Origin: Chrysaora quinquecirrha
Taxonomy: Eukaryota; Cnidaria; Scyphozoa; Semaeostomeae; Pelagiidae
Direction of reading: 5' to 3'
Assembly (NCBI GenBank): GCA_014526335.1
Contig: JACTAT010000164.1
Span: forward strand, 310,001-374,000
DNA length: 64,000 nt
Part shown: positions 13,601 to 21,130 of the stretch, piece after piece
Numbering within the stretch: position 1 is the first letter of the stretch
How the letters are laid out: every line of letters starts with the position of its first letter
The notes under the pieces: model-generated
What the model saw: the letters and a program-made list of their open reading frames with translations, nothing else
Database searches by the model: none
Told to the model about the DNA's origin: nothing
Translations under genes and position numbers: made by a program

Positions 13601-16600
13601 TACCCTATTCCACACAAAAGTATCTTCTTTTAAAGCTGGCTGGCTCGGTAAGCGAGTGTAAAAATTTTCTGGAGGTGATGATTTCGATCTCAAAATCTCT
13701 CTAAATATTTTCCATCCAAATATTTTTGGAATCAATTTGGGATTTCTTTCTGAAATAGAAAATGAAAAGGTAACACATTTAACTACGAACGACTATTTTG
13801 AATAAAAATGTTTTTTGTTTTTTTTCTATGTTATACATTTCTAATTGGTTATCAGAACATGTTACATTTTGAGTTTACATTTATCTCTTAATATTTCTTG
13901 AGTACGTTTTTTATAAGTTCTTTAACAGATATTCTCAAACAATTTTTTATCAGTTCTTTCAATTTATTTAATTTATTTACTTACGATATTTTCAATTTAT
14001 TTATTTCAGCAACTTCATGAGCGACTAAAGAACATAAAACCTGTGATGAATACCAAACCGAAGGTAAAATAAATCCCCGTCAAAACGATCCAACATCCCA
14101 TCGAAAATTCATCCAGTAGTTGCTCGACGGCCTATGTTTGGTCATTTGGTTTCCTTTGCCTTTTCCACTGTCGTGCGGCTCGATACTAGAAGAGCTAAAA
14201 CCAACAAAACAGAGCCCAGAAACACTGCCGGTTCCATGGGTGCGAGCCGGAGGAAGGTTTTGCTTGTTATCATTTAATTCGAGGAACGTCAAGTTACTTT
14301 TCTAAGAAATTTAGTTTAGAAGACTTTTTCAGCGAATATTAGCTTGGCAACTATCTAGAGGGATTCTAATTTTGATAGTAACACATTTTTGAATTAGATA
14401 AAAACGCCTGCAGTTGTGGTAATTAACATGAGTTGTATTACGAAATGCATTCGATAACAAGAAAGGCTTGCATGGCATCAATTTGTCGCCGGAGGAAGGT
14501 TCTACATTTTTCTGGACCCTGCAAAAAAACGTGGCCTAAAATCAATGTTTGATTTAGACATTGTATTGCTGTTGTGTCAGAGGCTTCTTCTCGGTATGGC
14601 ACAACTCCTCTTATATGACGTCTGACCTTGACCCAATAAGTGAGAAATTTGCACAAAAAATAGGCCCTTTGTTGTAAAAACAAACTACTGCATCTTGTAT
14701 ACGCAACAAGTATCAAATATAAAATTTTAGGAATAAAAAACTCACACACGCACATACCACGCTCATTCCCAGTGTCACCTTCACTTCAACCCATGTTCTG
14801 CGTGCCCTGTTACTTTCACCAATCATTAGTTCACCCCGTTCCTCCAATCGCAATTCACTGGTTCATTGTTTTTTTGAAATATTGTAGAATTTTTGTCTCA
14901 ATTTCGTAACAGTTTCATTTGCCTTCATAAAGAACTGTATGCCAGTCCAAAATATTGATATCAGTTTAATGTTATTTACTTTGATTTTTGTGTGTATTCT
15001 CTTATGCCTCTGCGTTGTTCCTTATTACAATTTATAACAAATTGCGTCTTATTTCTTTTTTTTCGAGCCAAATACCTTCAAAAGCCGCATTTTCATAGAA
15101 TTTTGTTATCACCTTTCTTCAAAGATCATTTTCAATTTTCTGATGTTGAAGGTTAAATCAAATTCTGTGGCATACGAAGATCAGCATTATTGGGAGAATA
15201 AAAGACTGAAAGAAAGACTTTCATTAATAAAGAAAGGAAAAGATCCTGGTGCGCTGGAAGATGATCCAGTAATCTACCCCAGGTGATTATTATTATTTTT
15301 TTTCCATTTCGACGCAATATCATAAGATACATGGTCTACTGTTAACAACTAAACAAAAATTACAAGGATAATTATTACAATTGACATCAATTGAAAAAAA
15401 CAGAAATGTATAATGAAAAGAGAAACTGATTTTGAAATGAATTACTTAAGATTTCTTTAGTTACTTGATTAAACAAAATTTATAATCCTTTTTCGCATAT
15501 TCATGATAAAAACTCACATAGATCATGCAACAGAATCTCATTTTCACATGTCATAAGGTAGATTCATTCTGTTCAATAGACGCTTCCGCAAAAGATGGCC
15601 GCCGTTTTTGCCTACTGTTTTCATTAAGGATTTTCGATAGGAATTCTGGGAATAATTTCCTTAGTTACGTATTTTACATAGCTACAGACGTTGAATTCGT
15701 AGCTAAGGAAATTGTTTACCAGAATTCCCTTCGTAAAACCTTTTGAAAAACAAGGGGCTGATAGAAACAGGGGCCATCTTTTGCGGAAACCTCTATTGTA
15801 GGAATAGATTTAAAATTAGGGCATATATTGTCAACTTTTTTGAAGAAAATTTCACGTTCTGAATTATAATTTACGCAAGATATTATAAAGTGGGGTTCGT
15901 TTTCTATTTCGTTGCTGCAGTATCTGCAAAATCTGTTATCTTTTCTATGGGGGGTTTTATATGGCTTCCTATCTCTATTTCTTTGATTTTAACTTTGATT
16001 TTATTTACCGAATCATTTAACTACGATAATCGGCAAATTTTCAGGAACAAAATTTCTCAAATTCATTTTTTCAAATGTTTTTGGCTGGCATATTAAATTA
16101 TTCGGAATTTATTATGAGAACCATTTGTATATAATTTTGATATTTTTATATTCTAGAGAGCATGCAAGGCTACGCCATGTTAGTCCTCCTGGAACGGGCT
16201 GGACGCAGGGAGATGAAGACAAGGATGAAGAAGAAGATAAAAAGAAAGGGAAAGAAGTATGTTGAAAATACTATATTGGTTTGTGCTTCAATTCTCTCCT
16301 ACTCAACCTCATCCCTAGGCCCAAAATCGATTTCCTCGAATCTCGACCGTCAAATCGATTTTGGCCCTGGTAACGGCCACGATATCTGCCAAAATACTGG
16401 CAGTTTCGGTCTAAGCATCAAAACAAGATGTAGATTCCGAAGGCTCACTTAAAACAGTGCCTTTAAACTTGTGCGCATAAATACTTTATTCCAAAATCTT
16501 TGCCAAGAAAGTCACAAAAAATTTTTGTTACTGAAAACATGATATATCTAAGAAAGTTGCGTTAATGGTCAAAAATATTTTCTTATGAAAAACGTGTATC

Positions 16601-17942
16601 TCCCCTCAATGTATAAAATAATTTTTTTGTTTTTTTGTACAGGAGAAAGTCAAAACGAAGAAAAAAGAAGATTATATTGTTGTAAGTTGCATATTTTTAT
16701 TTTATATTTTTTAATATCGTTTTTGTTGACTCTTTGTCTGTTTTGAATTTCTACCGTTCGTTTTCAAGCCGCTCTAATTTCTGTTCTGCCTTGTTATTTG
16801 TGTTAGTTAACTGTTTGGATCCCATATTTTCTCCAATAGACTTCCACGTTCCACAAAAATAAAACTCACGAGGCCGACAGGAATACGCCTACCACTTAAG
16901 CACAGACGATAGCGACGGCAGCTTGCCAGTCCGGACCGCCTCTGGTCACCTCACACAGATCGGTACAGGTTCACAGTGGTTCGCATAGCTTTGACGACTA
17001 TGTTGTCAACAGCTGATGCTGCTCTCAGGAGAGCTAGCCAACGTTTTTGGTAATGATCTCTCCGCAGGTTCATCTACGGAAACCCTGTTACGACTTAAAT
17101 GTTAAGGAACTTTTGCATGATAACTCTTTCAAATTGAAGTTTCTTCCACGAGTCACATGGGGTCTCTGACTCTGACTCTGAACTTGATTCTGTTTCAGAT
17201 GTGACCGTTGATATTTTGAAAAAAAAATTTTGTTTCGCAATCGAGTGAAACTTCAATAACGGGTGAAGGTAAAAATGAAGGTGAAATGATTTTATACCGT
17301 CAGTGGCTGGGATCTCAGTAGCAGGTTCACTAATTGACACTTCGACCCTGGCTGTAATGCTACCGTCACTGGGGCTCGAACCCTGACCACACTTAGCTCC
17401 TGACACCACGAGTCAGCTTGTTTAAACCACGATGCCACAACACCTTCATAATCTCCCGGGCGTTAATTGCTTCATCTAAGAAAATGCGGTCAGGCCGATA
17501 ATATCTATATTGGTTGGAGTTGAAAGTGAGTTAATGATACCATGTTCACTGATTTGCTTGTCTGATAGCCATTTAGCTGTTGAAAATATCGTAAGGCATC
17601 ACTTTTCTAAACGTAGAATCTTTTTGGCAAAAAGCATACCAAAAAGTATCATAGTCCGTCAACACGTGGCGTGCTGTTGCTGTAAACTACGGCTTCGACC
17701 TCTGCCTTCCTCAAGTTCAAATTCCATGTTTCCGGACGGTTTTCCTTATGTATAAACCAGGCCTGTGTTTCGTAACTTTGTCTTAAATATCTAATCCAAT
17801 CCTCACTCCTGGCAATTTCTTTATATTTCTGTAGCCTGAAGGATATCGCAAGAAGTTTCGCAAGACTCGAAAGATTTCAAAGGCATCAAAAGTTGATGAT
17901 GAATCTGCTTCGAATAGTGAAACAGACACTGACACAAATTGA
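1604..17942 (+). CDS. CFAP97/hemingway-like coiled-coil protein, 15 coding exons
   Basis: Spliced coding exons: 1604-1684, 2467-2585, 3503-3560, 5884-5955, 6308-6367, 6969-7114, 8121-8169, 9340-9402, 11734-11888, 12969-13029, 14010-14063, 15152-15282, 16157-16256, 16643-16681, 17835-17942. The total is 1,296 nt, giving 431 residues and a TGA stop. All introns are GT-AG and all phases are compatible, which is strong evidence for a real gene. Residues about 13-95 match the CFAP97/hemingway (KIAA1430) pattern: an LxLRLKKLQ lead-in, YQNRKLLERVMKIM, then KGSLN and a basic/acidic helix ending ERIDRENE. Proteins of this family act in motile cilia and sperm axonemes; that role here is inference from family. 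The remainder is highly charged predicted coiled coil with repeated ENKxLxERI modules and an acidic/lysine-rich tail ending in a Ser/Thr/Asp stretch. No signal peptide or membrane segment is visible. An in-frame TAG lies 12 nt upstream of the chosen ATG, but a further 5' exon spliced at 1594/1595 cannot be excluded. Exact orthology (CFAP97, CFAP97D1 or another member) is unresolved. Confidence 0.85.
2467..2585 (+). CDS. CFAP97-like gene, exon 2 (residues 28-67)
   Basis: Acceptor TTTTCATAG, donor GG|GTGAGC, ending with two bases of a glycine codon. It carries the first ENKxLxERI-type module, YQNRKLLERVMKIM, followed by a short Asp/Asn linker; this is the core of the CFAP97/hemingway domain. 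This copy has no intron inside the module. Confidence 0.85.
2620..3040 (+). repeat. TTC/CTT-rich polypyrimidine tract
   Basis: About 420 bp of intron 2 is nearly pure pyrimidine, with perfect (TTC)n at about 2632-2660 and diverged CTT/TTC repeats after it. Both strands look open (Phe/Leu-rich or Lys/Met-rich), but that is a composition effect. Confidence 0.9.
3503..3560 (+). CDS. CFAP97-like gene, exon 3 (residues 67-86)
   Basis: Acceptor CTAACGTAG, donor GAG|GTACCC. One base completes the split glycine, then SLNSK and LLEAERIDRENE follow. The SLN motif after a basic linker is typical of the family. It ends in phase 0 directly after the EN(E/K) motif. Confidence 0.85.
3561..5883. other. Intron 3, no gene recognised
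   Basis: It holds an 11-bp G run near 3832-3842, a GC-rich hairpin near 4050-4080 (AAACCCC against GGGGGGTTTT) and otherwise AT-rich sequence. An unannotated small exon cannot be excluded, but exon 3 joins exon 4 in phase without one. Confidence 0.5.
5884..5955 (+). CDS. CFAP97-like gene, exon 4 (residues 87-110)
   Basis: Acceptor TATTTTACAG, donor AAG|GTAATT, phase 0 at both ends. It encodes an Arg/Glu-rich helix, KETRERERLLLERY, ending QQQNK immediately before the intron. Confidence 0.85.
6096..6230 (+). repeat. Dispersed repeat, copy 1
   Basis: It starts with AGACCTTTTCAAAGAGGTCT, a short dyad, followed by GACATTTTTCTGGAAGATGG and a TTCAGGAGAG...GCAGCAA block. The same order of motifs recurs at 22204-22339 with moderate divergence. 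Class unknown; both copies lie in introns or putative introns. Confidence 0.65.
6308..6367 (+). CDS. CFAP97-like gene, exon 5 (residues 111-130)
   Basis: Acceptor ATTTTTAAG, donor ACT|GTAAGT, phase 0 at both ends. It begins ELKERISEVKP, the second half of an NK|xLxERI module split by the preceding intron, and ends in a Ser/Pro-rich turn. Confidence 0.85.
6969..7114 (+). CDS. CFAP97-like gene, exon 6 (residues 131-179)
   Basis: Acceptor TTTCGTAG, donor CAAG|GTAATC, ending two bases into a serine codon. It encodes an RPPHDSFDDKF linker, then SLDRENREGRERIDAIMK, another charged helix with a DREN motif, and a short aromatic segment, FSWSQP. The reverse-strand open frame here is a shadow. Confidence 0.85.
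7230..7920 (+). repeat. Minisatellite, 141-bp unit
   Basis: Three near-identical 141-bp units lie at about 7492-7632, 7633-7773 and 7774-7914. Equivalent bases (the A of ACCTTCAC) fall at 7492, 7633, 7774 and 7915. Each unit is itself made of diverged sub-units with CTACATCC, CCTTCACCTTA and ACAGGCCTGAT words. More diverged copies run back to about 7230. Confidence 0.9.
8121..8169 (+). CDS. CFAP97-like gene, exon 7 (residues 179-195)
   Basis: Acceptor TTAATTTCAG, donor AAG|GTTTCA. One base completes the split serine, then SRKNFKLQKSLSEDNK. It ends phase 0 just after DNK, the same position as exons 3, 4 and 10. Confidence 0.8.
8278..8820. mobile_element. Non-autonomous TIR element (MITE)
   Basis: The left end ATACATTAACTCCTAAAAAT is inverted at the right end (reverse complement ATACATTAATTCCCAAAAAT), and similarity continues through TTTC(A/G)GACG. 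Subterminal TTTCGGACG words repeat several times at both ends. There is no coding capacity. The duplicated target may be TA or TTAA, since both fall inside the symmetrical ends, so the superfamily is undetermined. Confidence 0.75.
9340..9402 (+). CDS. CFAP97-like gene, exon 8 (residues 196-216)
   Basis: Acceptor ATTTAAAG, donor GAG|GTAAAA, phase 0 at both ends. It encodes AFLERIQNVSGTIDFAKWKK plus Glu. The ERIQxVxGxID pattern looks like a second CFAP97-type half-domain. Confidence 0.8.
10003..10240 (-). pseudogene. Penelope-like element, GIY-YIG C-terminal remnant
   Basis: On the minus strand an open stretch reads QIKDKN, then a segment with Trp and Ala-rich residues, then RCNLCLTEKLHIINADK and LLNRRCELISK. 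It is followed by an in-frame TGA (plus positions 10060-10062), RHENKYYLRNF and a terminal TAA. The CNLCLTEK...LLNxRxEL...RHxNK order is the C-terminal signature of GIY-YIG-bearing Penelope-like proteins. Catalytic residues and the reverse transcriptase are absent, so this is a dead 3' fragment. Confidence 0.7.
10640..10711 (+). pseudogene. Second copy of Penelope-like C-terminus, opposite strand
   Basis: It reads LISKCRRENKYYLRNF and stops at TAA 10709-10711. Here the position that is TGA in the left arm is TGC (Cys), so this arm keeps the ancestral codon. Only the last 23 residues remain. Confidence 0.65.
10782..10826 (+). ncRNA. Hammerhead-ribozyme-like core in Penelope-like 3' UTR
   Basis: CTGATGA (10782-10788) is followed by a CGCAT-GA-ATGCG hairpin (stem II), GAAA (10803-10806), a CT...AG short stem and the site GTC (10824-10826). 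This order matches the conserved hammerhead core, and Penelope-like elements are known to carry such ribozymes. The flanking stem I looks weak, so activity is doubtful. The inverted left-arm copy keeps CTGATGA and GAAA but has an altered cleavage site. Confidence 0.5.
11050..11625. repeat. Cluster of diverged TACACGC/TTATAAGGAA repeats
   Basis: A motif of TACACGC, an AT spacer, TTATAAGGAA and a CTC(G/A)GG word occurs forward at about 11055-11110 and inverted at about 11400-11445 and 11560-11615. A weaker forward copy is at about 9770-9830. It looks like ends of a decayed element, but no clean boundary is visible. Confidence 0.35.
11734..11888 (+). CDS. CFAP97-like gene, exon 9 (residues 217-268)
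   Basis: Acceptor AATTTTAG, donor ACAG|GTATGA, ending two bases into an arginine codon. This is the longest exon: a Lys/Glu/Gln-rich uninterrupted helix (EVQEEKIKTENIEMEKRIEQ) followed by a basic APKKKND stretch. Confidence 0.85.
12040..12530 (+). repeat. Diverged direct repeat, about 200-bp spacing
   Basis: TTGAAGCCAGGTGTTTGCAT occurs at about 12204 and 12403 with similar flanks (GAAATGT, ACACCTT or GCACCTT, GTTTTTCGTTTT). GGCTTATAAACAAGGG occurs near both the start and the end of the block. Confidence 0.6.
12969..13029 (+). CDS. CFAP97-like gene, exon 10 (residues 268-288)
   Basis: Acceptor CAAATAAG, donor AAG|GTATTT. One base completes the split arginine, then EAARQRKIDAWQKNIEKENK. It ends phase 0 after ENK, the recurrent intron position. 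Confidence 0.85.
13060..13395 (+). repeat. Diverged tandem duplication in intron 10
   Basis: Two segments about 180 bp apart share ATATACTAAAT, GACTAGTT, a GC-rich CGC word and CTTCTCAATACT or CTATTCAATACT, followed by AGCAAxxxGGCAA. Age and type are unknown. Confidence 0.35.
14010..14063 (+). CDS. CFAP97-like gene, exon 11 (residues 289-306)
   Basis: Acceptor TTATTTCAG, donor AAG|GTAAAA, phase 0 at both ends. It begins QLHERLKNIKP, the second half of the ENK|xLxERL module, closely matching exon 5. Confidence 0.85.
14064..15151. other. Intron 11, nothing recognised
   Basis: Short overlapping open frames occur on both strands at 14080-14305, and one of 105 codons on the minus strand at 14438-14755. 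None shows family similarity or splice context. The word GCCGGAGGAAGGTT occurs twice (14241 and 14489), perhaps from a decayed repeat. Confidence 0.4.
15152..15282 (+). CDS. CFAP97-like gene, exon 12 (residues 307-350)
   Basis: Acceptor GTTGAAG, donor CCCAG|GTGATT, ending two bases into an arginine codon. It contains HYWENKRLKERLSLIKKGK, a module without an internal intron, then an acidic PGALEDDPVIYP linker. Confidence 0.85.
15574..15798. mobile_element. Palindromic MITE, copy 1
   Basis: The ends CAATAGACGCTTCCGCAAAA and TTTTGCGGAAACCTCTATTG are inverted, and symmetry runs through most of the 225 bp (GGAATTCTGGGAATAATTTC on the left against the AATTTCC and AGAATTCC words on the right). The whole element could fold into one hairpin. 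It has no coding capacity and lies in intron 12. Confidence 0.75.
16157..16256 (+). CDS. CFAP97-like gene, exon 13 (residues 350-383)
   Basis: Acceptor TATTCTAG, donor GAA|GTATGT. It encodes EHARLRHVSPPGTGW and then a low-complexity Asp/Glu/Lys run. The longer open frame that reads through this exon is out of phase with exon 12. Confidence 0.8.
16321..16364. repeat. Short perfect inverted repeat
   Basis: CCAAAATCGATTT (16321-16333) and AAATCGATTTTGG (16352-16364) form a 13-bp stem with an 18-base loop. It lies just downstream of exon 13. Confidence 0.7.
16643..16681 (+). CDS. CFAP97-like gene, exon 14 (residues 384-396)
   Basis: A 39-nt micro-exon in phase 0: acceptor TTTTTGTACAG and a strong donor GTT|GTAAGT. 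It encodes EKVKTKKKEDYIV. It is short, but the splice signals are strong and the reading frame is kept. Confidence 0.7.
16845..17050 (-). pseudogene. ITS1-like continuation of the rDNA fragment
   Basis: It directly follows the 18S end in transcription order (minus strand begins CCAAAAACGTTGGCTAGCTC). It is distinctly more GC-rich than the surrounding intron, as expected for rDNA spacer. The ITS1 assignment is by position; I cannot match it to a species, and the distal limit is approximate. Confidence 0.5.
17051..17096 (-). pseudogene. 18S rRNA 3'-end fragment
   Basis: The minus strand reads AAGTCGTAACAGGGTTTCCG, then TAGATGAACCTGCGGAGAGA and TCATTA. This is the universally conserved eukaryotic 18S 3' terminus with only a few substitutions. 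Sequence on the 18S side (after 17096) is unrelated, so it is a truncated copy inside intron 14. Confidence 0.85.
17245..17450 (-). mobile_element. tRNA-derived SINE, copy A
   Basis: On the minus strand an A box-like TGGCATCGTGG is followed by the B box GGTTCGAGCCC (plus 17372-17382). A body shared with the copy at 19383-19570 follows: CAGCCAGGGTC, TTAGTGAACCT, CACCTTCA. An RNA polymerase III promoter followed by an unrelated body is the standard SINE layout. Confidence 0.8.
17835..17942 (+). CDS. CFAP97-like gene, exon 15 and stop (residues 397-431)
   Basis: Acceptor TATTTCTGTAG; open to TGA at 17940-17942. It encodes PEGYRKKFRKTRKISKASK, then an acidic Ser/Thr/Asp tail. No canonical AATAAA lies in the first few hundred bases after the stop, so the 3' end is not defined. 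Confidence 0.8.
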   Translation, partial: PEGYRKKFRKTRKISKASKVDDESASNSETDTDTN

Positions 17943-17996
17943 GAGATAGCATTATGGAAAACATATAGGGAAAAAAGCACATAGCAACGCACAGCA

Positions 17997-18175
17997 CATT
18001 TGATATGTATGTATGTATCAAGGTATGTATTTAATTCGAATGACCCCCACCCCCGTTGTCTGTAGACCCCTAAACTAGGCAATCAGGCATTTGATATGTG
18101 TGCATGTATCAAGTTATGTATTTAATACAAAGGATTCCCCCTGGAGCCTGTAGACTCCTAAACAAGGCAACAATG
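17997..18175 (+). repeat. 91-bp tandem duplication after the stop codon
   Basis: CATTTGATATG starts at 17997 and again at 18088. Both copies continue with ATGTATCAAG, ATGTATTTAAT, a C-rich patch, TGTAGAC(C/T)CCTAAAC and AAGGCAA or TAGGCAA. It probably lies in the 3' UTR of the CFAP97-like gene. Confidence 0.8.
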
Positions 18176-18415
18176 TTGGACCATTGAATTTCAGGGGGGA
18201 ACTCTTAGATAAAATGGCAGATTTGGCCGTAATATTTTTTAGGGTAAAATGAAGACGGTTCGTGAATGTTTCGGGTGCTGCAAGAAGGGGGAGGGACAAT
18301 ATTTCAGGGTATCCGAACTTAAATATTGTTCCCTTAAAATAGGAACAGATATGTATATATATTATTATATATACTACTATATATTACTTTTCCGCATAAA
18401 GCATATCTGGATTGC

Positions 18416-18592
18416 TTAAGGCTGCTTTTATATGAGTATGGGTTAAGATGCGGATCTTCATGCCTTACCACGCTCGACCTCGCCCAGGAAAGCTTACTCG
18501 CTCGGAACCGTACTCATCTGTCCCCGTGTAAATGCTTGGAACTGAATTTGTTTAGTCCACTACAACCGAACTCGGTGTGAACGCAGCCTTAA
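18416..18592. mobile_element. Small TIR element with TTAAGGCTGC ends
   Basis: TTAAGGCTGC (18416-18425) and GCAGCCTTAA (18583-18592) are perfect 10-bp inverted ends. The TTAA could be the target duplication. The interior is non-coding, 177 bp overall. Confidence 0.55.
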
Positions 18593-18599
18593 CCTTGTA

Positions 18600-19382
18600 G
18601 TTTGATAGAAACACTATTCGCACCTTTCACAGATGTTTAGCAACTAAATATTTCAACCCTCTAGAAGACGCATATTAATATTTTCTCTCAAATTTATAAT
18701 TACACGTTTGTAAATTTTTGATACCTTCAAGAGACAAGAGAAAGTGAATTTTTTATCCATTCAACCAGATTTTCTATAATCAGATAAAATATAATTAATA
18801 TATCAATATCAATGAAAATGCTTTTTACAATGCAAGAAAAAATAACGTGAAATTTTATGGGTTTTTATAACTCGCCCGCTCTTTTTGTAAGATTTCCCAC
18901 TCCTCTTGTCATATTAAATAACTTTACATACAGTATACTATTACAAGAACTTGTGATGATATTTTACTCATGCTGTCTGAATAAGTTTTTTTGTGCTTTG
19001 CAAACTTAGGTAACGCAGCGGGTTTTTCTGAGCATCCAGCAGGATAAGAAGTAGACTTAGGCCCTAGTTACACTATGCTGGCATGCCTTTGTCGAGTTTT
19101 GAATTTTTACCGGATAGCGCGTTCAGTTAAAATGCTCCGCTAATCGTCTTGAAAATCATTGCACCCTGGGGGTGAACACAAAGTGCGGTGGCACAGTTTG
19201 AACGCTCAAAAGGATTTCAAAAGAGTTGCTCCTTCAGCTCCCTCTCGAATGGATAAACAACTGAGGAGCTATGAGGTTTTCCAATACGCACAAAATCAAC
19301 ATTGTTTGCGGGGGGAGAGGTTTCTCCTACTACCACTAGATTAAATGTTCAAAGACTTTTGGCAGGCATTGTAGGCCCCTAA
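18600..19382. other. Intergenic, nothing recognised
   Basis: AT-rich sequence up to about 19000, then a moderately GC-rich stretch (19060-19345) with a short open frame of no recognisable family. No repeat boundaries are evident. Confidence 0.4.
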
Positions 19383-19570
19383 CAACGAAGGCGCTATAGC
19401 GTCGTGATGTAATCAAGCTGACTCGTAATGTCAGGAGCTCAGAGAGGTCAGGGTTCGAGACCAGCCATGGTAGCGTCGCAGCCAGGGTCAAGGTCTCGAT
19501 TAGTTAACCTACTAGTGAGATTCTAGCTACTGGCGCTGAAACACCATTTCCCCTTCACCTTCAACAACCC
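19383..19570 (+). mobile_element. tRNA-derived SINE, copy B
   Basis: A box-like TAGCGTCGTGA (19397-19407), B box GGTTCGAGACC (19452-19462), then the same body as copy A (CAGCCAGGGTC, TTAGTTAACCT, CCCTTCACCTTCA). Orientation is opposite to copy A, so the two are independent insertions. Confidence 0.8.
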
Positions 19571-20984
19571 AAAAGTTAGTCGGTGGTTGCTGGATGTTTG
19601 TCAAGTCTATAGCAAGCTAATTAATTAACCGTTCCCTTGATTTATTTAGAATAACGATTCACTGCAAACAATAAAAAATTATGTTTGAATATCGTTTGCA
19701 GGTGCTATTGACTCCATATTGGCAACGTTGTGACATTTCCCATGCCGTATCTGAGGACACTAAATAGCAATATTTGCATTAACTAAATGGTTTAAAAAGA
19801 ACTAATGATTTGGGGTAGAAACACTTGTTATCTAATAATACATAATACACAATAAATCAATCGCTACCATCCCATTCATATTAATGACCATTCAACATAG
19901 AATTTACCCGTTATATTCCTATACGATACTGTTTATTTGACAACGAACTTGGATGCAAGCGGTAAGTACAATTTTTTATAAGAACAATTTTATAAAAACC
20001 CGAGCCAGGATTTTGCCCGGGTTTTTGGAACCAAGTAAGAACAAGCTGAGGCTGGCTTTTCATAAGCCCTAAGAGTACCAGCTTACTGGAATATGAGAGT
20101 AAGACATTCAGATTTGTTGTAAAATGCAAGCGAACAAAGAAATAGACAAGCATGCTGCATTTCTACTTAAGCCTAGTACCACTCAAGACATTTATTGAAC
20201 AATATTACTGTCTAAGTAACCGAGAAGTTAAGAACAGATTAAGGATAAGACCATTTCAGGCTCAAAAAGGTAAAAACTTGAGAAAAGCAACTCTCGATCA
20301 AAATGAGTGTACAAGTCGTGTTAGTAATTCATTCTATTTTAGCTAAAACTAAAGGTTTCAATTGTAGTTGCTCTATTTTGTGTTCTATTTTGTAAGGAAG
20401 ACAGTCACCCTACAGCTCTCCATAACGAACAACAATACCGACAGTGCAGCAAAACTGTCTCTGAAAGATTTACTCAGCAGAAAAAACTTGGCCAAACTTT
20501 GATTCACAGATAAAAGCAAATGTATCAGTGACGAGTCAATACTCTCGCATGTAAAACAATGTTCAAAAAATAACGATCCGTATCTTTATTACAGAAAATC
20601 TTCTACAAATGCAGAAGTGATGGTGACGATTACATTGCAAGTTAAGATGCGCTTCAAAGTAAGTAGCTCTAGATATTCCCCCCCCCCTCCCTTGAATTTC
20701 AATTTTGCCCGGGTACCATGGTAAGTAAGTTTTTAGTTAATGCCCGGAGCGGACCCAAAAATGTGGTGCTCGGTGCATCATCTGGTTTTGCCTGCGCAAA
20801 TATTCTTTTTACGGCAGGTGGTATGTCGGGGGAATTAAATTTCCGGGCAGTGTAATCTGCTGTAGTGTCCTTCTTGTATAAGTGTCCTGTTGCGTGTCTC
20901 TGAAACGCAAAACGCTATGCGTTTCACCAACATACGATTCCCTTCGATTCAGTAGCCTGAACCTCAACACTTTTAATGAAAATT
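19571..20984. other. Intergenic, no gene recognised
   Basis: It contains a hairpin near 19995-20030 (AAAACCCG against CGGGTTTT), a second TTTTGCCCGGGT word at about 20704 and a C-run at 20682. Short open frames on both strands show no family features. Confidence 0.4.
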
Positions 20985-21130
20985 ATTCCCTGTTCCCAGC
21001 TCCTTGTTTTTGTTAATGATTTTCGATGGGAATTCTGGGAATAATTTCCCTAGTTACGAGAATTCAATGAATTCGTGCGCGAAAGCGTAACTAACAAAAT
21101 TCCCGGGCATCCTTTGCGGAGGCCTGCATT
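20985..21130. mobile_element. Palindromic MITE, copy 2 (partial)
   Basis: It shares GATTTTCGAT(A/G)GGAATTCT and the following GGGAATAATTTCC and TAGTTACG words with the element at 15574-15798. The right end CCTTTGCGGAGGCC corresponds to its TTTGCGGAAACC end. The left terminus is worn or truncated. Confidence 0.6.

Noticed and set aside
14080..14755. Open frames on both strands in intron 11, up to 105 codons
   Set aside because: They lie between two well-supported exons, have no recognisable similarity and include low-complexity stretches.
16162..16452. 96-codon open frame starting MQGYAML
   Set aside because: It overlaps exon 13 in a different frame; the spliced frame fits both neighbouring exons.
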